Part shown: positions 18,806 to 29,282 of the stretch, piece after piece | How the letters are laid out: every line of letters begins with the position of its first letter | How positions within the stretch are numbered: the stretch's first letter is position 1 | Origin: Pseudomonas sp. ok272 | GTDB taxonomy: Bacteria > Pseudomonadota > Gammaproteobacteria > Pseudomonadales > Pseudomonadaceae | DNA: 64,000 bases | Direction of reading: 5' to 3' | NCBI RefSeq assembly: GCF_900109995.1 | Contig: NZ_FOCB01000007.1 | Span: 1 to 64,000, forward strand | Notes under the pieces: model-generated | The model's database searches: none | What the model saw: the letters and a program-made list of their open reading frames with translations, nothing else | What the model was told of the DNA's origin: nothing | Made by a program: the position numbers and the translations under genes

Positions 18806-19699
18806 ATGACTACCTCCGCCTCCCCCTACATCGGCCGCTTCGCCCCCACGCCCAGCGGCCATCTGCACTTCGGCTCGCTGGTCGCGGCGCTGGCTTCTTA
18901 TCTTGATGCCCGCTCGGTAGGCGGCCGCTGGCTGCTGCGCATGGAAGACCTGGACCCGCCCCGCGAAGTGCCTGGCGCCCAGACTGCGATCCTCAAGGCC
19001 CTGGAAGCCTACGGTTTTGAATGGGACGGCGAGATGGTCCGCCAAAGCGCGCGACACCCCGCCTACGCCCAAGTGCTCGAACAACTGTTCAATCACGGTC
19101 TGGCCTACGCTTGCACCTGTTCGCGCAAACAACTGGAGCCCTATCACGGGATCTATCCGGGACTTTGCCGCAACGCCGGGCACGGCCCCGAAGAGGCCGC
19201 GATCCGCCTGCGAGTTCCAGAGCTGGAGTACCACTTTATCGACCGCGTGCAAGGTCAATACCGCCAGCACCTGGCCCGGGAAGTCGGGGACTTCGTGATT
19301 CGCCGCCGCGACGGGCTGTACGCCTACCAGTTGGCGGTCGTGCTCGACGACGCCTGGCAAGGCATCACCGACATCGTGCGCGGTGCCGACTTGCTCGACT
19401 CCACCCCGCGCCAGCTCTACCTGCAAGAACTGCTCGGCCTGCCCCAGCCGCGTTACCTGCACCTGCCACTGATCACTCAACCGGACGGCAACAAGCTGGG
19501 CAAATCCTACCGTTCACCGCCTTTGAACGCCGACCAGGCCACCTTTATGCTGCTGCGCGCCCTCCGGGCACTGGGCCAGGCACCTGGCCCGGAACTCAAT
19601 GACGCCAGCGCCGTCGAGGTCCTCCAGTGGGGCATCGGCCACTGGGATGCCACACTGATCCCACGCACCCTGACCCTGCCCGAGGCGCAATTACGCTGA
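18806..19699 (+). CDS. gluQ: GluQRS, glutamyl-Q tRNA(Asp) synthetase
   Basis: This enzyme activates glutamate and attaches it to queuosine in the anticodon of tRNA-Asp. The 297-residue protein is a GluRS catalytic core without the anticodon-binding domains. It has the HIGH-type motif in RFAPTPSGHLHFGSL, the zinc-binding CTCSRKQLE...YPGLC segment and the KMSKS-type motif KLGKS. The short length is what separates it from true GluRS. It lies between dksA and the cbrAB locus as in P. aeruginosa. Confidence 0.95.
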   Translation: MTTSASPYIGRFAPTPSGHLHFGSLVAALASYLDARSVGGRWLLRMEDLDPPREVPGAQTAILKALEAYGFEWDGEMVRQSARHPAYAQVLEQLFNHGLAYACTCSRKQLEPYHGIYPGLCRNAGHGPEEAAIRLRVPELEYHFIDRVQGQYRQHLAREVGDFVIRRRDGLYAYQLAVVLDDAWQGITDIVRGADLLDSTPRQLYLQELLGLPQPRYLHLPLITQPDGNKLGKSYRSPPLNADQATFMLLRALRALGQAPGPELNDASAVEVLQWGIGHWDATLIPRTLTLPEAQLR

Positions 19700-19777
19700 G
19701 CAGGCTTGCAGGTTGGCGCCCATCCGTTACCATCGCCGCACGTTTTTCGGGCACACGCACAATAAAGAGAGGCCGGG

Positions 19778-19954
19778 ATGTACATCTATCGCTTGGTCCT
19801 GCTGCTGGTAGTGGGGATCTATCTGTTCTCCCCCGCCATCATGGACTGGTGGATCGACGCCACTGGCGCCTGGTATCGCCCGTATCTGCTGTGGCTGATC
19901 CTGATCGTCGTGACCTTCATCCTGCAGAGCCAAAAAGATGCCGATGAGCTTTAG
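19778..19954 (+). CDS. 58-residue membrane protein overlapping the start of cbrA
   Basis: A 58-codon frame starts at ATG 19778, preceded by a purine-rich agagaggccggg ribosome binding site, and ends with TAG at 19952-19954. The product has two hydrophobic segments (about 5-21 and 38-50) around an amphipathic WWIDATGAWYRP linker, and a charged tail QKDADEL. It overlaps the first codons of cbrA by 17 bases in another frame, so translation is probably coupled. I recall a small hypothetical gene at the same place in P. aeruginosa. Its role is unknown; modulation of the membrane sensor CbrA is a guess from position. Confidence 0.75.
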   Translation: MYIYRLVLLLVVGIYLFSPAIMDWWIDATGAWYRPYLLWLILIVVTFILQSQKDADEL

Positions 19955-22892
19955 CCTGACCCAGATGATCCTGATCAGCGCCGCGTACCTCGCGGTGTTG
20001 TTCGGCGTTGCCTGGATCAGTGAACGCGGAATGATTCCGCGGGCGATCATTCGCCACCCACTGACCTACACCCTGTCACTGGGCGTGTATGCCAGCGCCT
20101 GGGCGTTCTACGGTACGATTGGCCTAGCCTATCAGTATGGCTACGGTTTTCTTTCCAGCTATCTCGGGGTGTCCGGGGCATTCCTGCTGGCGCCCGTGCT
20201 GCTGTACCCGATCCTGAAGATCACCCGCACCTACCAATTGTCGTCCCTGGCCGACCTGTTCGCCTTCCGCTTTCGCAGCACCTGGGCCGGTGCGCTGACC
20301 ACCATCTTCATGCTGATCGGCGTATTGCCGCTGCTGGCCCTGCAGATTCAGGCCGTGGCGGACTCGATTGGCATCCTCACCCGCGAACCCGTGCAGCATC
20401 GCGTGGCCCTGAGTTTCTGCGCGCTGATTACCCTATTCACGATCTTCTTCGGCTCCCGGCACATCGCCACCCGCGAAAAGCACGAAGGCCTGGTGTTCGC
20501 CATCGCCTTTGAGTCGGTGATCAAATTGATCGCCATCGGCGGCGTCGGCCTGTATGCGCTGTACGGTGTCTTCGACGGTCCGCAACAGCTTGAGCTTTGG
20601 TTGCTGCAAAACCAGACCGCCCTCGCCGCCCTGCACACGCCCCTGCAAGAAGGCCCTTGGCGCACATTGCTGCTGGTGTTCTTCGCCTCGGCCATCGTGA
20701 TGCCGCACATGTATCACATGACCTTCACCGAGAACCTCAACCCGCGCTCGCTGGTCAGCGCCAGCTGGGGCCTGCCGCTGTTCCTGCTGTTGATGAGCCT
20801 CGCGGTACCGCTGATTCTCTGGGCCGGCCTGAAGCTGGGCGCCACCACCAACCCGGAATACTTCACCCTCGGGATCGGCATTGCCGCCAACAGCAAGGCC
20901 TTGGCGCTGCTGGCCTACATCGGCGGATTGTCAGCGGCCAGTGGCCTGATCATCGTCACCACCCTGGCGCTGTCGGGGATGGCCCTGAACCACCTGGTGC
21001 TGCCGCTGTATCAGCCACCGGCCGAAGGTAATATCTACCGCTGGTTGAAGTGGACCCGCCGGGCGCTGATCGTCGCCATCATCATGGCCGGTTACGGTTT
21101 CTACCTGATGCTGGGCGCCGAGCAGGACCTGGCCAACCTGGGTATCGTCGCCTTCGTCGCCACCTTGCAGTTCCTGCCCGGCGTGCTGTCGGTGCTGTAC
21201 TGGCCGACCGCCAACCGCCGCGGCTTCATCGCCGGCCTGCTGGCAGGGATCCTGGTGTGGCTGGTGACGATGCTGTTGCCGCTGGTGGGCAACCTGCAAG
21301 GTTTCTACATCCCGTTGTTGAACATGATCTACGTGCTCGACGACACCAGTTGGCACATGGCAGCGATTGCCTCGCTGGCCGCCAACGTCTTGATCTTCAC
21401 CCTGGTCTCGCTGTTCACCAACGCCAGCACCGAAGAAGCCAGTGCTGCCGAAGCCTGCGCCGTGGACAACGTACGCCGCCCGCAACGGCGCGAACTGCAT
21501 GCCGCGTCCCCCCAGGAATTCGCCACCCAACTGGCCAAGCCACTGGGCGCCAAGGCCGCGCAAAAGGAAGTCGAGCAAGCCCTGCGCGATCTCTACCTGC
21601 CCTTCGACGAACGACGTCCCTATGCCCTGCGCCGCCTGCGCGACCGCATCGAGGCCAACCTCTCCGGCCTGATGGGCCCGAGTGTCGCGCAAGACATGGT
21701 CGAGACCTTCCTGCCCTACAAGGCCGGCGGCGAAAACTACGTCACCGAAGACATCCACTTCATCGAAAGCCGCCTCGAGGACTATCACTCGCGCCTCACC
21801 GGGCTTGCCGCCGAACTCGACGCCCTGCGCCGCTACCACCGCCAGACCTTGCAAGAATTGCCGATGGGCGTTTGCTCGCTGGCCAAGGACCAGGAAATCC
21901 TCATGTGGAACAAAGCCATGGAGGAGCTGACCGAGATTCCCGCCCAACGCGTGGTGGGTTCACGCTTGAACACCCTGGGCGAGCCGTGGAAAGAACTGCT
22001 GCAGGGCTTCATCAACCTGCCCGACGAACACCTGCACAAACAGCACCTGACCCTCGATGGCCAGACCCGCTGGCTGAACCTGCACAAGGCAGCGATTGAC
22101 GAACCGCTGGCGCCGGGCAATAGTGGCTTGGTGCTACTAGTTGAAGACCTGACTGAAACCCAAATGCTCGAAGACAAACTGGTGCACTCCGAACGCTTGG
22201 CCAGCATTGGCCGACTGGCCGCTGGCGTTGCCCACGAAATCGGCAACCCGATCACCGGTATCGCCTGCCTGGCGCAGAACCTGCGCGAAGAACGCGAAGA
22301 AGACGGCGAGCTGACGGAAATCAGCGGCCAGATTCTCGAACAGACCAAGCGGGTGTCGCGCATCGTCCAATCGCTGATGAGCTTTGCCCACGCGGGCAGT
22401 CATCAGCACAACGACGAGCCGGTGTGCCTGGCCGAGGTCGCGCAGGATGCCATTGGTCTGCTGGCGCTCAACCGCCGCAACTTCGAAGTGCAGTTCTTCA
22501 ACCTGTGCGACCCCGAGCATTGGGTCGTGGGCGATCCACAACGACTCGCCCAAGTCCTGATCAACCTGTTGTCCAACGCCCGCGACGCCACGCCAGCCGG
22601 CAGTGCGGTACGGGTAAAAAGCGAAGCCAGCGAACACACGGTCGATTTGATCGTGGAAGACGAAGGCAGTGGTATTCCCGCGAACATCAAGGATCGGCTG
22701 TTCGAACCTTTCTTCACCACCAAGGATCCTGGCGAAGGTACCGGTCTGGGCCTCGCACTGGTCTATTCCATCGTTGAAGAGCATTATGGACAAATCACCA
22801 TCGACAGCCCGGCTGATCTTCAAAGCCAACGCGGCACCCGTATCCGGGTGACTTTACCGCGTCATGTCGAAGCGACGTCCGCTGTGAACTGA
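19938..22892 (+). CDS. cbrA: CbrA, transporter-fused sensor histidine kinase
   Basis: CbrA with CbrB controls carbon/nitrogen balance and catabolism of histidine and other amino acids in pseudomonads. The 984-residue protein has an N-terminal SLC5/sodium-solute-symporter-like part with about 13 membrane helices (1-500). A STAC-type linker follows, then a PAS region near 630-730, then a histidine kinase. The phosphorylated histidine is H766 in GVAHEIGNP; the ATPase has [25 protein letters not shown] and [12 protein letters not shown]. The start is ATG 19938 or ATG 19944; both overlap the upstream small gene. cbrB follows after 22 bases. Confidence 0.96.
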   Translation: MPMSFSLTQMILISAAYLAVLFGVAWISERGMIPRAIIRHPLTYTLSLGVYASAWAFYGTIGLAYQYGYGFLSSYLGVSGAFLLAPVLLYPILKITRTYQLSSLADLFAFRFRSTWAGALTTIFMLIGVLPLLALQIQAVADSIGILTREPVQHRVALSFCALITLFTIFFGSRHIATREKHEGLVFAIAFESVIKLIAIGGVGLYALYGVFDGPQQLELWLLQNQTALAALHTPLQEGPWRTLLLVFFASAIVMPHMYHMTFTENLNPRSLVSASWGLPLFLLLMSLAVPLILWAGLKLGATTNPEYFTLGIGIAANSKALALLAYIGGLSAASGLIIVTTLALSGMALNHLVLPLYQPPAEGNIYRWLKWTRRALIVAIIMAGYGFYLMLGAEQDLANLGIVAFVATLQFLPGVLSVLYWPTANRRGFIAGLLAGILVWLVTMLLPLVGNLQGFYIPLLNMIYVLDDTSWHMAAIASLAANVLIFTLVSLFTNASTEEASAAEACAVDNVRRPQRRELHAASPQEFATQLAKPLGAKAAQKEVEQALRDLYLPFDERRPYALRRLRDRIEANLSGLMGPSVAQDMVETFLPYKAGGENYVTEDIHFIESRLEDYHSRLTGLAAELDALRRYHRQTLQELPMGVCSLAKDQEILMWNKAMEELTEIPAQRVVGSRLNTLGEPWKELLQGFINLPDEHLHKQHLTLDGQTRWLNLHKAAIDEPLAPGNSGLVLLVEDLTETQMLEDKLVHSERLASIGRLAAGVAHEIGNPITGIACLAQNLREEREEDGELTEISGQILEQTKRVSRIVQSLMSFAHAGSHQHNDEPVCLAEVAQDAIGLLALNRRNFEVQFFNLCDPEHWVVGDPQRLAQVLINLLSNARDATPAGSAVRVKSEASEHTVDLIVEDEGSGIPANIKDRLFEPFFTTKDPGEGTGLGLALVYSIVEEHYGQITIDSPADLQSQRGTRIRVTLPRHVEATSAVN

Positions 22893-22914
22893 GACCGTCG
22901 AGAGAACCGAATCA

Positions 22915-24351
22915 ATGCCGCACATTTTGATCGTCGAAGACGAAACCATTATCCGCTCCGCCTTGCGCCGCCTGCTGGAACGCAACCAGTACCAGGTCAG
23001 CGAAGCCGGCTCAGTGCAAGAAGCACAAGAACGCTTCAGCATTCCCACGTTCGACCTGATCGTCAGTGACCTGCGTCTTCCAGGAGCCCCGGGGACTGAG
23101 CTGATCAAGCTTGGCCAGGGCACCCCCGTGCTGATCATGACCAGCTACGCCAGCCTGCGTTCGGCGGTCGACTCGATGAAAATGGGTGCGGTGGACTACA
23201 TCGCCAAGCCTTTCGATCACGACGAAATGCTCCAGGCCGTGGCGCGCATCCTGCGTGACCGACAAACGGCACAAAGTACCGCCAGTGAACGTCCTGCGGG
23301 CAAAGGCGCCACGGGCGCAGACAAGCCGGGAGCGGATAACAGCAACGGCGAGATCGGTATCATTGGCTCCTGTCCACCGATGCAGGACCTATACAGCAAG
23401 ATCCGCAAAGTGGCACCGACCGACTCCAATGTCTTGATCCAGGGCGAGTCCGGCACCGGCAAGGAATTGGTGGCCCGCGCCCTGCACAACCTCTCCAGGC
23501 GCGCCAAGGCACCGATGATCTCGGTGAACTGCGCGGCGATCCCGGAATCCCTGATCGAGTCCGAACTGTTTGGCCACGAGAAAGGCGCGTTTACCGGTGC
23601 CAGCGCCGGCCGTGCCGGACTGGTCGAAGCGGCGGACGGTGGCACACTGTTTCTCGATGAAATCGGCGAACTGCCACTTGAGGCCCAGGCCCGCTTGCTG
23701 CGAGTCCTGCAGGAGGGTGAAATCCGCCGCGTGGGCTCGGTGCAATCGCAAAAGGTCGATGTGCGCCTGATTGCCGCGACTCACCGTGATCTCAAGAGCC
23801 TGGCCAAGATCGGCCAGTTCCGTGAAGACTTGTACTACCGCCTGCACGTTATTGCCCTGAAACTGCCGGCCTTGCGTGAACGTGGCGCCGACGTCAATGA
23901 AATCGCCAACGCCTTCCTCGCGCGCCAGAGTGCGCGGGTCAATCGCACTGACCTGAAGTTCGCCGCCGATGCCGAGCAGGCCATTCGTCAGTACTCATGG
24001 CCCGGTAACGTGCGCGAACTGGAAAACGCCGTCGAGCGCGCGGTGATCCTGTGCGAGAACCCGGAAATTTCCGCCGAACTGCTGGGCATCGATATCGAGC
24101 TCAATGACCTGGAGGAGGACGACTTCATCGGCCTGGCACCACAACAGGGCAGCACGGGCAACACCAGCCATGAGCCGACCGAAGACCTGTCACTGGAAGA
24201 CTACTTCCAGCACTTCGTCCTGGAACACCAGGACCACATGACCGAGACCGAGTTGGCGCGCAAGCTCGGGGTCAGCCGTAAATGCCTGTGGGAACGCCGC
24301 CAGCGCCTGGGCATCCCGCGGCGCAAGACCGGGGTTGCCAGCGAAAGCTGA
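22915..24351 (+). CDS. cbrB: CbrB, NtrC-family sigma-54-dependent response regulator
   Basis: CbrB, once phosphorylated by CbrA, activates sigma-54 promoters, above all that of the sRNA gene crcZ just downstream. The 478-residue protein has a receiver domain (1-120; phospho-acceptor Asp52 in [10 protein letters not shown]). The AAA+ domain (about 145-380) has Walker A GESGTGKE and an intact GAFTGA loop (EKGAFTGAS), and the C-terminal Fis-type helix-turn-helix lies in [24 protein letters not shown] terminator follows, and then the crcZ promoter. Confidence 0.97.
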   Translation: MPHILIVEDETIIRSALRRLLERNQYQVSEAGSVQEAQERFSIPTFDLIVSDLRLPGAPGTELIKLGQGTPVLIMTSYASLRSAVDSMKMGAVDYIAKPFDHDEMLQAVARILRDRQTAQSTASERPAGKGATGADKPGADNSNGEIGIIGSCPPMQDLYSKIRKVAPTDSNVLIQGESGTGKELVARALHNLSRRAKAPMISVNCAAIPESLIESELFGHEKGAFTGASAGRAGLVEAADGGTLFLDEIGELPLEAQARLLRVLQEGEIRRVGSVQSQKVDVRLIAATHRDLKSLAKIGQFREDLYYRLHVIALKLPALRERGADVNEIANAFLARQSARVNRTDLKFAADAEQAIRQYSWPGNVRELENAVERAVILCENPEISAELLGIDIELNDLEEDDFIGLAPQQGSTGNTSHEPTEDLSLEDYFQHFVLEHQDHMTETELARKLGVSRKCLWERRQRLGIPRRKTGVASES

Positions 24352-24427
24352 ACGCCCGCTGTAGAGCCTGTGGATAACAGGTGACCATGTGAAAAAACTG
24401 TTACCGCCGCTATTTTGCGTAACAGAA

Positions 24428-24463
24428 GCCGGGGCTAAAGGTAACGAAGCCCCGGTTTTTTTT
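24428..24463 (+). terminator. cbrAB terminator
   Basis: The stem ccggggct/agccccgg is followed by eight T residues (24456-24463). It isolates crcZ transcription from cbrB read-through. Confidence 0.93.
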
Positions 24464-24522
24464 GGCCCTTAAAAACCTGCAAAACACCTCTAACCCCTTG
24501 TTTCATTAGGCTTCGCAAAAGT

Positions 24523-24538
24523 TGGCACGGCTTCTGCT
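24523..24538 (+). promoter_or_regulatory. sigma-54 promoter of crcZ
   Basis: tggcacggcttctgct has the invariant GG (24524-24525) and GC (24536-24537) separated by exactly ten bases, the -24/-12 arrangement. Transcription should start near 24549. This is the known CbrB-dependent type of promoter for crcZ. Confidence 0.9.
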
Positions 24539-24548
24539 ATATGCTTAG

Positions 24549-24920
24549 TACAAAAACAATAACAAGCAATGCACAAGACAATAAAAATAAGACGTATCGA
24601 CTCACGCACAATAAAAACAAGACGGCGAGAGGCGTAGCTAACTGATTCTTTTGGAGAAGCGTTGTATTTGGGGCTTGCCCCACAACCAGGCCGAGAACAA
24701 CAAAAACTGTCCTAAGACAGAGCCTGAACTGGTTGGATCGAACAGATCATTGCAGCACAGCGATCAAAGCAATCCGTTTGCTCTTGACTCCCGATTGGGA
24801 GCGTCATGAAGGCAAACCTCATGGCAAGGGCGCAACACAAAAACAAGAAGCCCGAAACCAATAATAAAAATAGAACACGCAACTACTTCTTGGGGAGCTT
24901 CGGCTCCCCTTGTAGTTTCT
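24549..24920 (+). ncRNA. crcZ: CrcZ, sRNA that sequesters Hfq/Crc
   Basis: CrcZ titrates the Hfq/Crc complex and so relieves catabolite repression when CbrAB is active. I identify it by position between cbrB and pcnB, the sigma-54 promoter and repeated CA motifs (AANAAYAA). These lie at 24552-24562 (two overlapping), 24583, 24613, 24696, 24839 and 24860, in six separate places. The transcript probably ends at the hairpin ggggagc-ttcg-gctcccc (24892-24909) and its T-rich tail, giving about 370 bases. A 62-codon frame inside it (24806-24994) runs past this hairpin and has no protein-like features. Confidence 0.92.
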
Positions 24921-25058
24921 GGCGTTTAGCCCCGAAAGACAGCCGCTACACAGATCCGCGCAGCTTCCTACACCATCCCCTGACTAAATGCTAGAATCCC
25001 CGCCCATCATGCGGTCATTCTTCGTTATGGCCGAACATTCCTTCAAACAGTGCATCCC

Positions 25059-26462
25059 ATGCTGAAGAAGTTGTTCCAGTCATTCCGTTCTCCCTTGCGT
25101 CGTACGCAACACATTCGCAGCACGCCTGAAGTGCTCAACAGCGGCCAACATTCGCTGCAAAAAGCGCAGTTCAGCCGTTATGCGGTGAACATCGTCGAAC
25201 GCCTGCAGAACGCCGGCTACCAGGCTTACCTGGTCGGCGGTTGCGTGCGCGACATGCTACTCAACATCACACCCAAGGATTTCGACGTCGCCACCAGCGC
25301 CACGCCGGAACAGATTCGCGCCGAGTTCCGAAATGCGCGAATCATTGGCCGCCGCTTCAAACTGGTCCACATCCACTTTGGTCGTGAAATCATCGAAGTG
25401 GCGACGTTCCGCGCCAATCACCCGCAAAACGACGACGAGGAAGACAGCAACCAATCCTCGCGTAACGAAAGCGGGCGCATCCTGCGCGACAACGTCTACG
25501 GCACCCTGGAAGAAGACGCGCAACGCCGCGACTTCACCATCAACGCCCTGTATTACGACCCGGTCAGCGAGCGCATCCTCGACTACGCCAACGGCGTACA
25601 CGACATCCGCAATCACTTGATCCGCCTGATCGGCGATCCGACCCAGCGCTACCAGGAAGACCCGGTACGCATGCTGCGTGCCGTGCGTTTTGCCGCCAAG
25701 CTGAACTTCGGCATCGAAAAGCACACCGCCGCGCCGATCCGCAAACTGGCACCGATGCTGCGCGAGATCCCGTCGGCGCGTCTGTTCGAAGAAGTGCTCA
25801 AGCTGTTCCTTTCGGGCCACGCCGCTGACACCTTCGAGATGCTGGTCGACCTGCAGTTGTTCGACCCGCTGTTCCCGGCCAGCGCCGAGGCACTGGAACA
25901 CAACCCGACCTACACCCACACCCTGATCAGCGAAGCGCTGATCAATACCGACCTGCGCATCAAGCAGAACAAGCCCGTGACACCCGCGTTTCTGTTCGCT
26001 GCCCTGTTGTGGCCTGCGTTGCCGGCCCGCGTACTGCGCCTGCAAGACCGTGGCATGCCGCCGATCCCGGCGATGCAGGAAGCGGCCCACGAGCTGATCA
26101 GCGAACAGTGCCAGCGCATTGCGATTCCAAAGCGTTTCACCCTGCCTATCCGCGAGATCTGGGACATGCAGGAACGCCTGCCGCGTCGCAGCGGCAAGCG
26201 CGCCGACCTGTTGCTGGACAACCCGCGTTTCCGGGCGGGATACGACTTCCTGCTGCTGCGTGAAAGCGCTGGCGAACAGACCAACGGCCTGGGCGAGTGG
26301 TGGACCGACTATCAGGACGCCAACGACAGTGAGCGCCGCGACATGATCCGCGACCTCAGCAGCAAGGACGATGGCCCTGGCGCGGCACCGCGCAAACGTC
26401 GCCGCAGCAGTGGCACCAAGCGCAAACGTACCGCCGATGCACCGGGCGCGTCAGGCGAGTAA
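25059..26462 (+). CDS. pcnB: PcnB, poly(A) polymerase I
   Basis: PcnB adds poly(A) tails to RNA 3' ends, marking them for decay. The 467-residue protein has a class II nucleotidyltransferase head domain with the motif LVGGCVRDMLL followed by DFDVATSATPEQI (catalytic Asp pair). It then has RRDFTINALYYDP, the RNA-binding RFAAKLNFGI segment and a basic C-terminal tail (RKRRRSSGTKRKR), which separates poly(A) polymerase from tRNA nucleotidyltransferase. I start at ATG 25059; a GTG at 25050 is in frame. folK follows four bases after the stop, in one operon. Confidence 0.94.
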   Translation: MLKKLFQSFRSPLRRTQHIRSTPEVLNSGQHSLQKAQFSRYAVNIVERLQNAGYQAYLVGGCVRDMLLNITPKDFDVATSATPEQIRAEFRNARIIGRRFKLVHIHFGREIIEVATFRANHPQNDDEEDSNQSSRNESGRILRDNVYGTLEEDAQRRDFTINALYYDPVSERILDYANGVHDIRNHLIRLIGDPTQRYQEDPVRMLRAVRFAAKLNFGIEKHTAAPIRKLAPMLREIPSARLFEEVLKLFLSGHAADTFEMLVDLQLFDPLFPASAEALEHNPTYTHTLISEALINTDLRIKQNKPVTPAFLFAALLWPALPARVLRLQDRGMPPIPAMQEAAHELISEQCQRIAIPKRFTLPIREIWDMQERLPRRSGKRADLLLDNPRFRAGYDFLLLRESAGEQTNGLGEWWTDYQDANDSERRDMIRDLSSKDDGPGAAPRKRRRSSGTKRKRTADAPGASGE

Positions 26463-26466
26463 GTCA

Positions 26467-26952
26467 ATGGAACGCATCTACATAGGCATGGGCAGCAACC
26501 TCTGTGCCCCCGCCGAACAACTGCACAGCGCTGTCCAGGCGCTGGCGCAGTTGCCCCGCACGAGCCTGGCCGGGATGTCGAGCCTCTATCAAAGCGATTC
26601 CCTGCTGCCCGGCCAACCGCGCTACACCAATGCGGTGGCGGCGCTGGACACTGACCTCGCCCCGCTGGCGCTACTCGATGCCCTGCAAGCCATCGAAAAC
26701 AGCCAGGGCCGCGAACGCCTTGAGCGCTGGGGGCCACGCACCCTGGACCTGGATATCCTGCTGTTCGGAGATCGCCTGATCGACGAGCCTCGCCTCAAAG
26801 TCCCTCACTACCAGTTGCAGGAACGCGCCTTCGTACTCTATCCACTGGCGGAACTGGCACCCGCTGACCTGCACCTGGCAGACGGCCGCAGCTTGCGCGA
26901 CCTGCTCAAGGCCTGTCCGTTTGTCGGATTGGAACGCCTGCTCCAGCCCTGA
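26467..26952 (+). CDS. folK: FolK, 6-hydroxymethyl-7,8-dihydropterin pyrophosphokinase
   Basis: FolK transfers pyrophosphate from ATP to hydroxymethyl-dihydropterin in folate synthesis. The 161-residue protein has the typical start MERIYIGMGSNL, the substrate-binding YTNAVAALDT region and the signature RWGPRTLDLDILLFGD, with the two metal-binding aspartates. PHYQLQERAFVLYPL completes the family pattern. It starts four bases after pcnB. The next gene, panB, is 297 bases downstream and may have its own promoter. Confidence 0.95.
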   Translation: MERIYIGMGSNLCAPAEQLHSAVQALAQLPRTSLAGMSSLYQSDSLLPGQPRYTNAVAALDTDLAPLALLDALQAIENSQGRERLERWGPRTLDLDILLFGDRLIDEPRLKVPHYQLQERAFVLYPLAELAPADLHLADGRSLRDLLKACPFVGLERLLQP

Positions 26953-27249
26953 TGAAGCCCCAGCGGGCGCCGCTCACGCCCACAAAAGCCCTCCCTGTGA
27001 AGTCGACCCGATGTGCTGAATCGCATCAGTAACGCCGGTAACACCCCAGCCGTAACCTTGCGGTAACACATCCAATTGACTTCCCGAGTCCTCCTCACGA
27101 CTATAGGCGTCCCGCTGCCGCCAACACGGCACAAAAGGGCGCCATCCAGGCTTTTCAAGCACGACAAAAAGACCGTGCGCCTGAGCAAATGAAGAATCAC
27201 GCGCGTTACTCGCAGTAGTTTTCCAAGCGCCTGAACGAGGATCCTTTTC

Positions 27250-28050
27250 ATGCCAGCTATTACTCTCACCACCTTGCAGACCCTCAAGCACAAGGGTGAA
27301 AAAATCACCATGCTGACGTGCTACGACGCGACCTTCGCCCATGCCTGCAATGAAGCCGGGGTCGAAGTGTTACTGGTGGGCGATTCCCTCGGCATGGTGT
27401 TGCAGGGCCATGACAGCACCCTGCCGGTCACCACCGACGAAATGGCGTATCACGTGGCTGCGGTCAAGCGTGGCAACACCGACGCACTGATCCTGGCTGA
27501 CCTGCCGTTCATGGCGAACGCCACCCTTGAGCAGACCATGACCAACAGCGCCCGCCTGATGCAAGCCGGTGCACACATGATCAAGGTTGAAGGTGCGCTG
27601 TGGCTGGCCGAGTCGATTCGATTGCTGGCCGAGCGCGGCATCCCGGTGTGTGCGCACATGGGCCTGACACCGCAGGCGGTGAATATTCTGGGTGGCTATA
27701 AAGTCCAGGGGCGCAACGAAAACCAGGCCCGGCAGATGCGTGCGGATGCCATTGCCCTGGAACAGGCTGGCGTGTCGATGCTGCTGCTCGAATGCGTCCC
27801 GAGTGAATTGGCCCATGAGATCACGCAGGCGGTAAACATCCCGGTGATCGGTATCGGCGCCGGCAGTGCTACCGACGGCCAGGTCCTGGTGCTGCACGAC
27901 ATGCTCGGCCTGTCACTCACCGGTCGCGCACCCAAATTCGTGAAGAACTTCATGGCCGGCCAGGACAGCATCCAGGCGGCCTTGGCGGCCTACGTCAGCG
28001 AAGTCAAAGCCGTCACCTTCCCCGGTGCCGAACACGGATTCTCTGCATGA
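27250..28050 (+). CDS. panB: PanB, 3-methyl-2-oxobutanoate hydroxymethyltransferase
   Basis: PanB makes ketopantoate from 2-oxoisovalerate and methylene-tetrahydrofolate, the first step to pantothenate. At 266 residues it has the family length, with [10 protein letters not shown], the metal-binding [24 protein letters not shown] and the catalytic region [16 protein letters not shown] ribosome binding site stands nine bases before the ATG. Its stop overlaps the panC start by four bases (ATGA). Folate from FolK upstream supplies its one-carbon donor. Confidence 0.97.
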   Translation: MPAITLTTLQTLKHKGEKITMLTCYDATFAHACNEAGVEVLLVGDSLGMVLQGHDSTLPVTTDEMAYHVAAVKRGNTDALILADLPFMANATLEQTMTNSARLMQAGAHMIKVEGALWLAESIRLLAERGIPVCAHMGLTPQAVNILGGYKVQGRNENQARQMRADAIALEQAGVSMLLLECVPSELAHEITQAVNIPVIGIGAGSATDGQVLVLHDMLGLSLTGRAPKFVKNFMAGQDSIQAALAAYVSEVKAVTFPGAEHGFSA

Positions 28051-28907
28051 ACACCGTCAAGACCGTACGCGAACTGCGGGCTGCCGTCGCCCGCGCCCGC
28101 AGTGAGGGCAAGCGCATTGGCTTCGTGCCAACCATGGGCAACCTGCACAGCGGCCACGTGGCACTGGTGACCAAGGCATCCCAGCGGGTGGACTTCGTGG
28201 TGGCGAGCATTTTCGTCAACCCGCTGCAGTTCGGCGCCGGCGAAGACCTCGACAAGTACCCGCGCACGCTGCCCGCCGACCAGGAGAAACTCCTGCAAGC
28301 GGGCTGTCACCTGCTGTTTACCCCGAGCGTTGAAGAGATGTACCCCGACGGCATGGCTGGCCAGACCCGTGTCAGTGTCCCGCAACTGTCCGAGGGCCTG
28401 TGCGGCGCCAGTCGCCCGGGGCATTTCGAAGGCGTGGCCACCGTGGTGAGCAAGCTGTTCAACATGGTGCAGCCGGACCTGGCGGTCTTCGGCCAAAAGG
28501 ACTTCCAGCAACTGGCGGTCATTCGCGCCCTGGTGCACGACCTGAACATGCCGGTCCAGATCATTGGCGAACCGACTGTACGGGCCGCCGATGGCCTGGC
28601 CCTGTCCTCGCGCAACGGTTTTCTCGATGAACAACAGCGCGCTGTCGCACCTGTGGTGTACCGCACGCTGAGCGAAATCGCCGACGCGATCAAACACGGT
28701 GACCGGGCTTACCCGGCGCTGCTGGAGCGCATGCTCAAGCAGCTCGAAGACGCCGGTTTGCGTTCGGACTACCTGGAGATCCGTGAGGCCCGCACCCTGC
28801 GCCCCGCAACGGCTGATGATCGTGACCTGGTGATTCTGGTAGCGGCCTTCCTGGGCACCACCCGCCTGATCGACAACCTGCACCTGAACCTCGACACCCC
28901 CGCCTGA
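28047..28907 (+). CDS. panC: PanC, pantothenate synthetase
   Basis: PanC joins pantoate and beta-alanine using ATP. The 286-residue protein carries the HIGH-like [23 protein letters not shown] [17 protein letters not shown] with the ATP-binding Lys, and the KMSKS-like ALSSRNGFL. It is translationally coupled to panB. In P. aeruginosa panD (making beta-alanine) follows panC, but here the next gene is pgi and no panD-like sequence fills the gap. Confidence 0.97.
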   Translation: MNTVKTVRELRAAVARARSEGKRIGFVPTMGNLHSGHVALVTKASQRVDFVVASIFVNPLQFGAGEDLDKYPRTLPADQEKLLQAGCHLLFTPSVEEMYPDGMAGQTRVSVPQLSEGLCGASRPGHFEGVATVVSKLFNMVQPDLAVFGQKDFQQLAVIRALVHDLNMPVQIIGEPTVRAADGLALSSRNGFLDEQQRAVAPVVYRTLSEIADAIKHGDRAYPALLERMLKQLEDAGLRSDYLEIREARTLRPATADDRDLVILVAAFLGTTRLIDNLHLNLDTPA

Positions 28908-28932
28908 ACACCCCAGCCTCCTGTTGGAACAC

Positions 28933-28989
28933 GCCTGCTCGCGACGGCCGTCAACCCGTCACGCTTTCGCGAGCAGGCTCGCTCCCACA
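28933..28989. repeat. REP-type palindrome in the panC-pgi gap
   Basis: Inverted arms gcctgctcgcga (28933-28944) and tcgcgagcaggc (28967-28978) are followed by the tcgctcccac tail characteristic of P. fluorescens REP elements. It lies in a 375-base gap (28908-29282) with no gene. The remaining part, up to pgi, shows no other structure that I can name and presumably holds the pgi promoter. Confidence 0.85.
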
Positions 28990-29282
28990 ATGGCCATGGG
29001 TTACGCCGCAACACCCCCCAACCGTTATTGCCGGCCACCCAGCCTTCGGGCAAACTGCGCGCCGTTCCGATCACTGAAACCCCGCCCGCGCCACGACAAC
29101 CCCGTACCGGCCGCAGGTCAGACAAAGCCAAGACAGATCTTGCGTTGAGGTTTACTGTTATCGACCTCTGCGCTGTTTAATCGTCTACTCGCAGTGAGAT
29201 CGGAAAATGCCTGGCGCCCGGTAGGACATTCCGGGCTTTTCAGTGTCCTAAAGGCAGTTCAAGCAAAAGGAAAACCGCAGCG

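Noticed and set aside
19938..21440. N-terminal transporter-like part of CbrA considered as a separate permease gene fused by error
   Set aside because: The SLC5-type domain joined to a histidine kinase is the normal architecture of CbrA in pseudomonads.
24806..24994. A 62-codon frame at the end of crcZ
   Set aside because: It runs through the crcZ CA motifs and terminator hairpin and gives a Lys/Asn-rich peptide with no features. The non-coding RNA explains the sequence.
28924..29148. A 74-codon frame between panC and pgi as a possible panD remnant
   Set aside because: The translation covers a REP palindrome and shows no resemblance to aspartate decarboxylase (no GS cleavage site).
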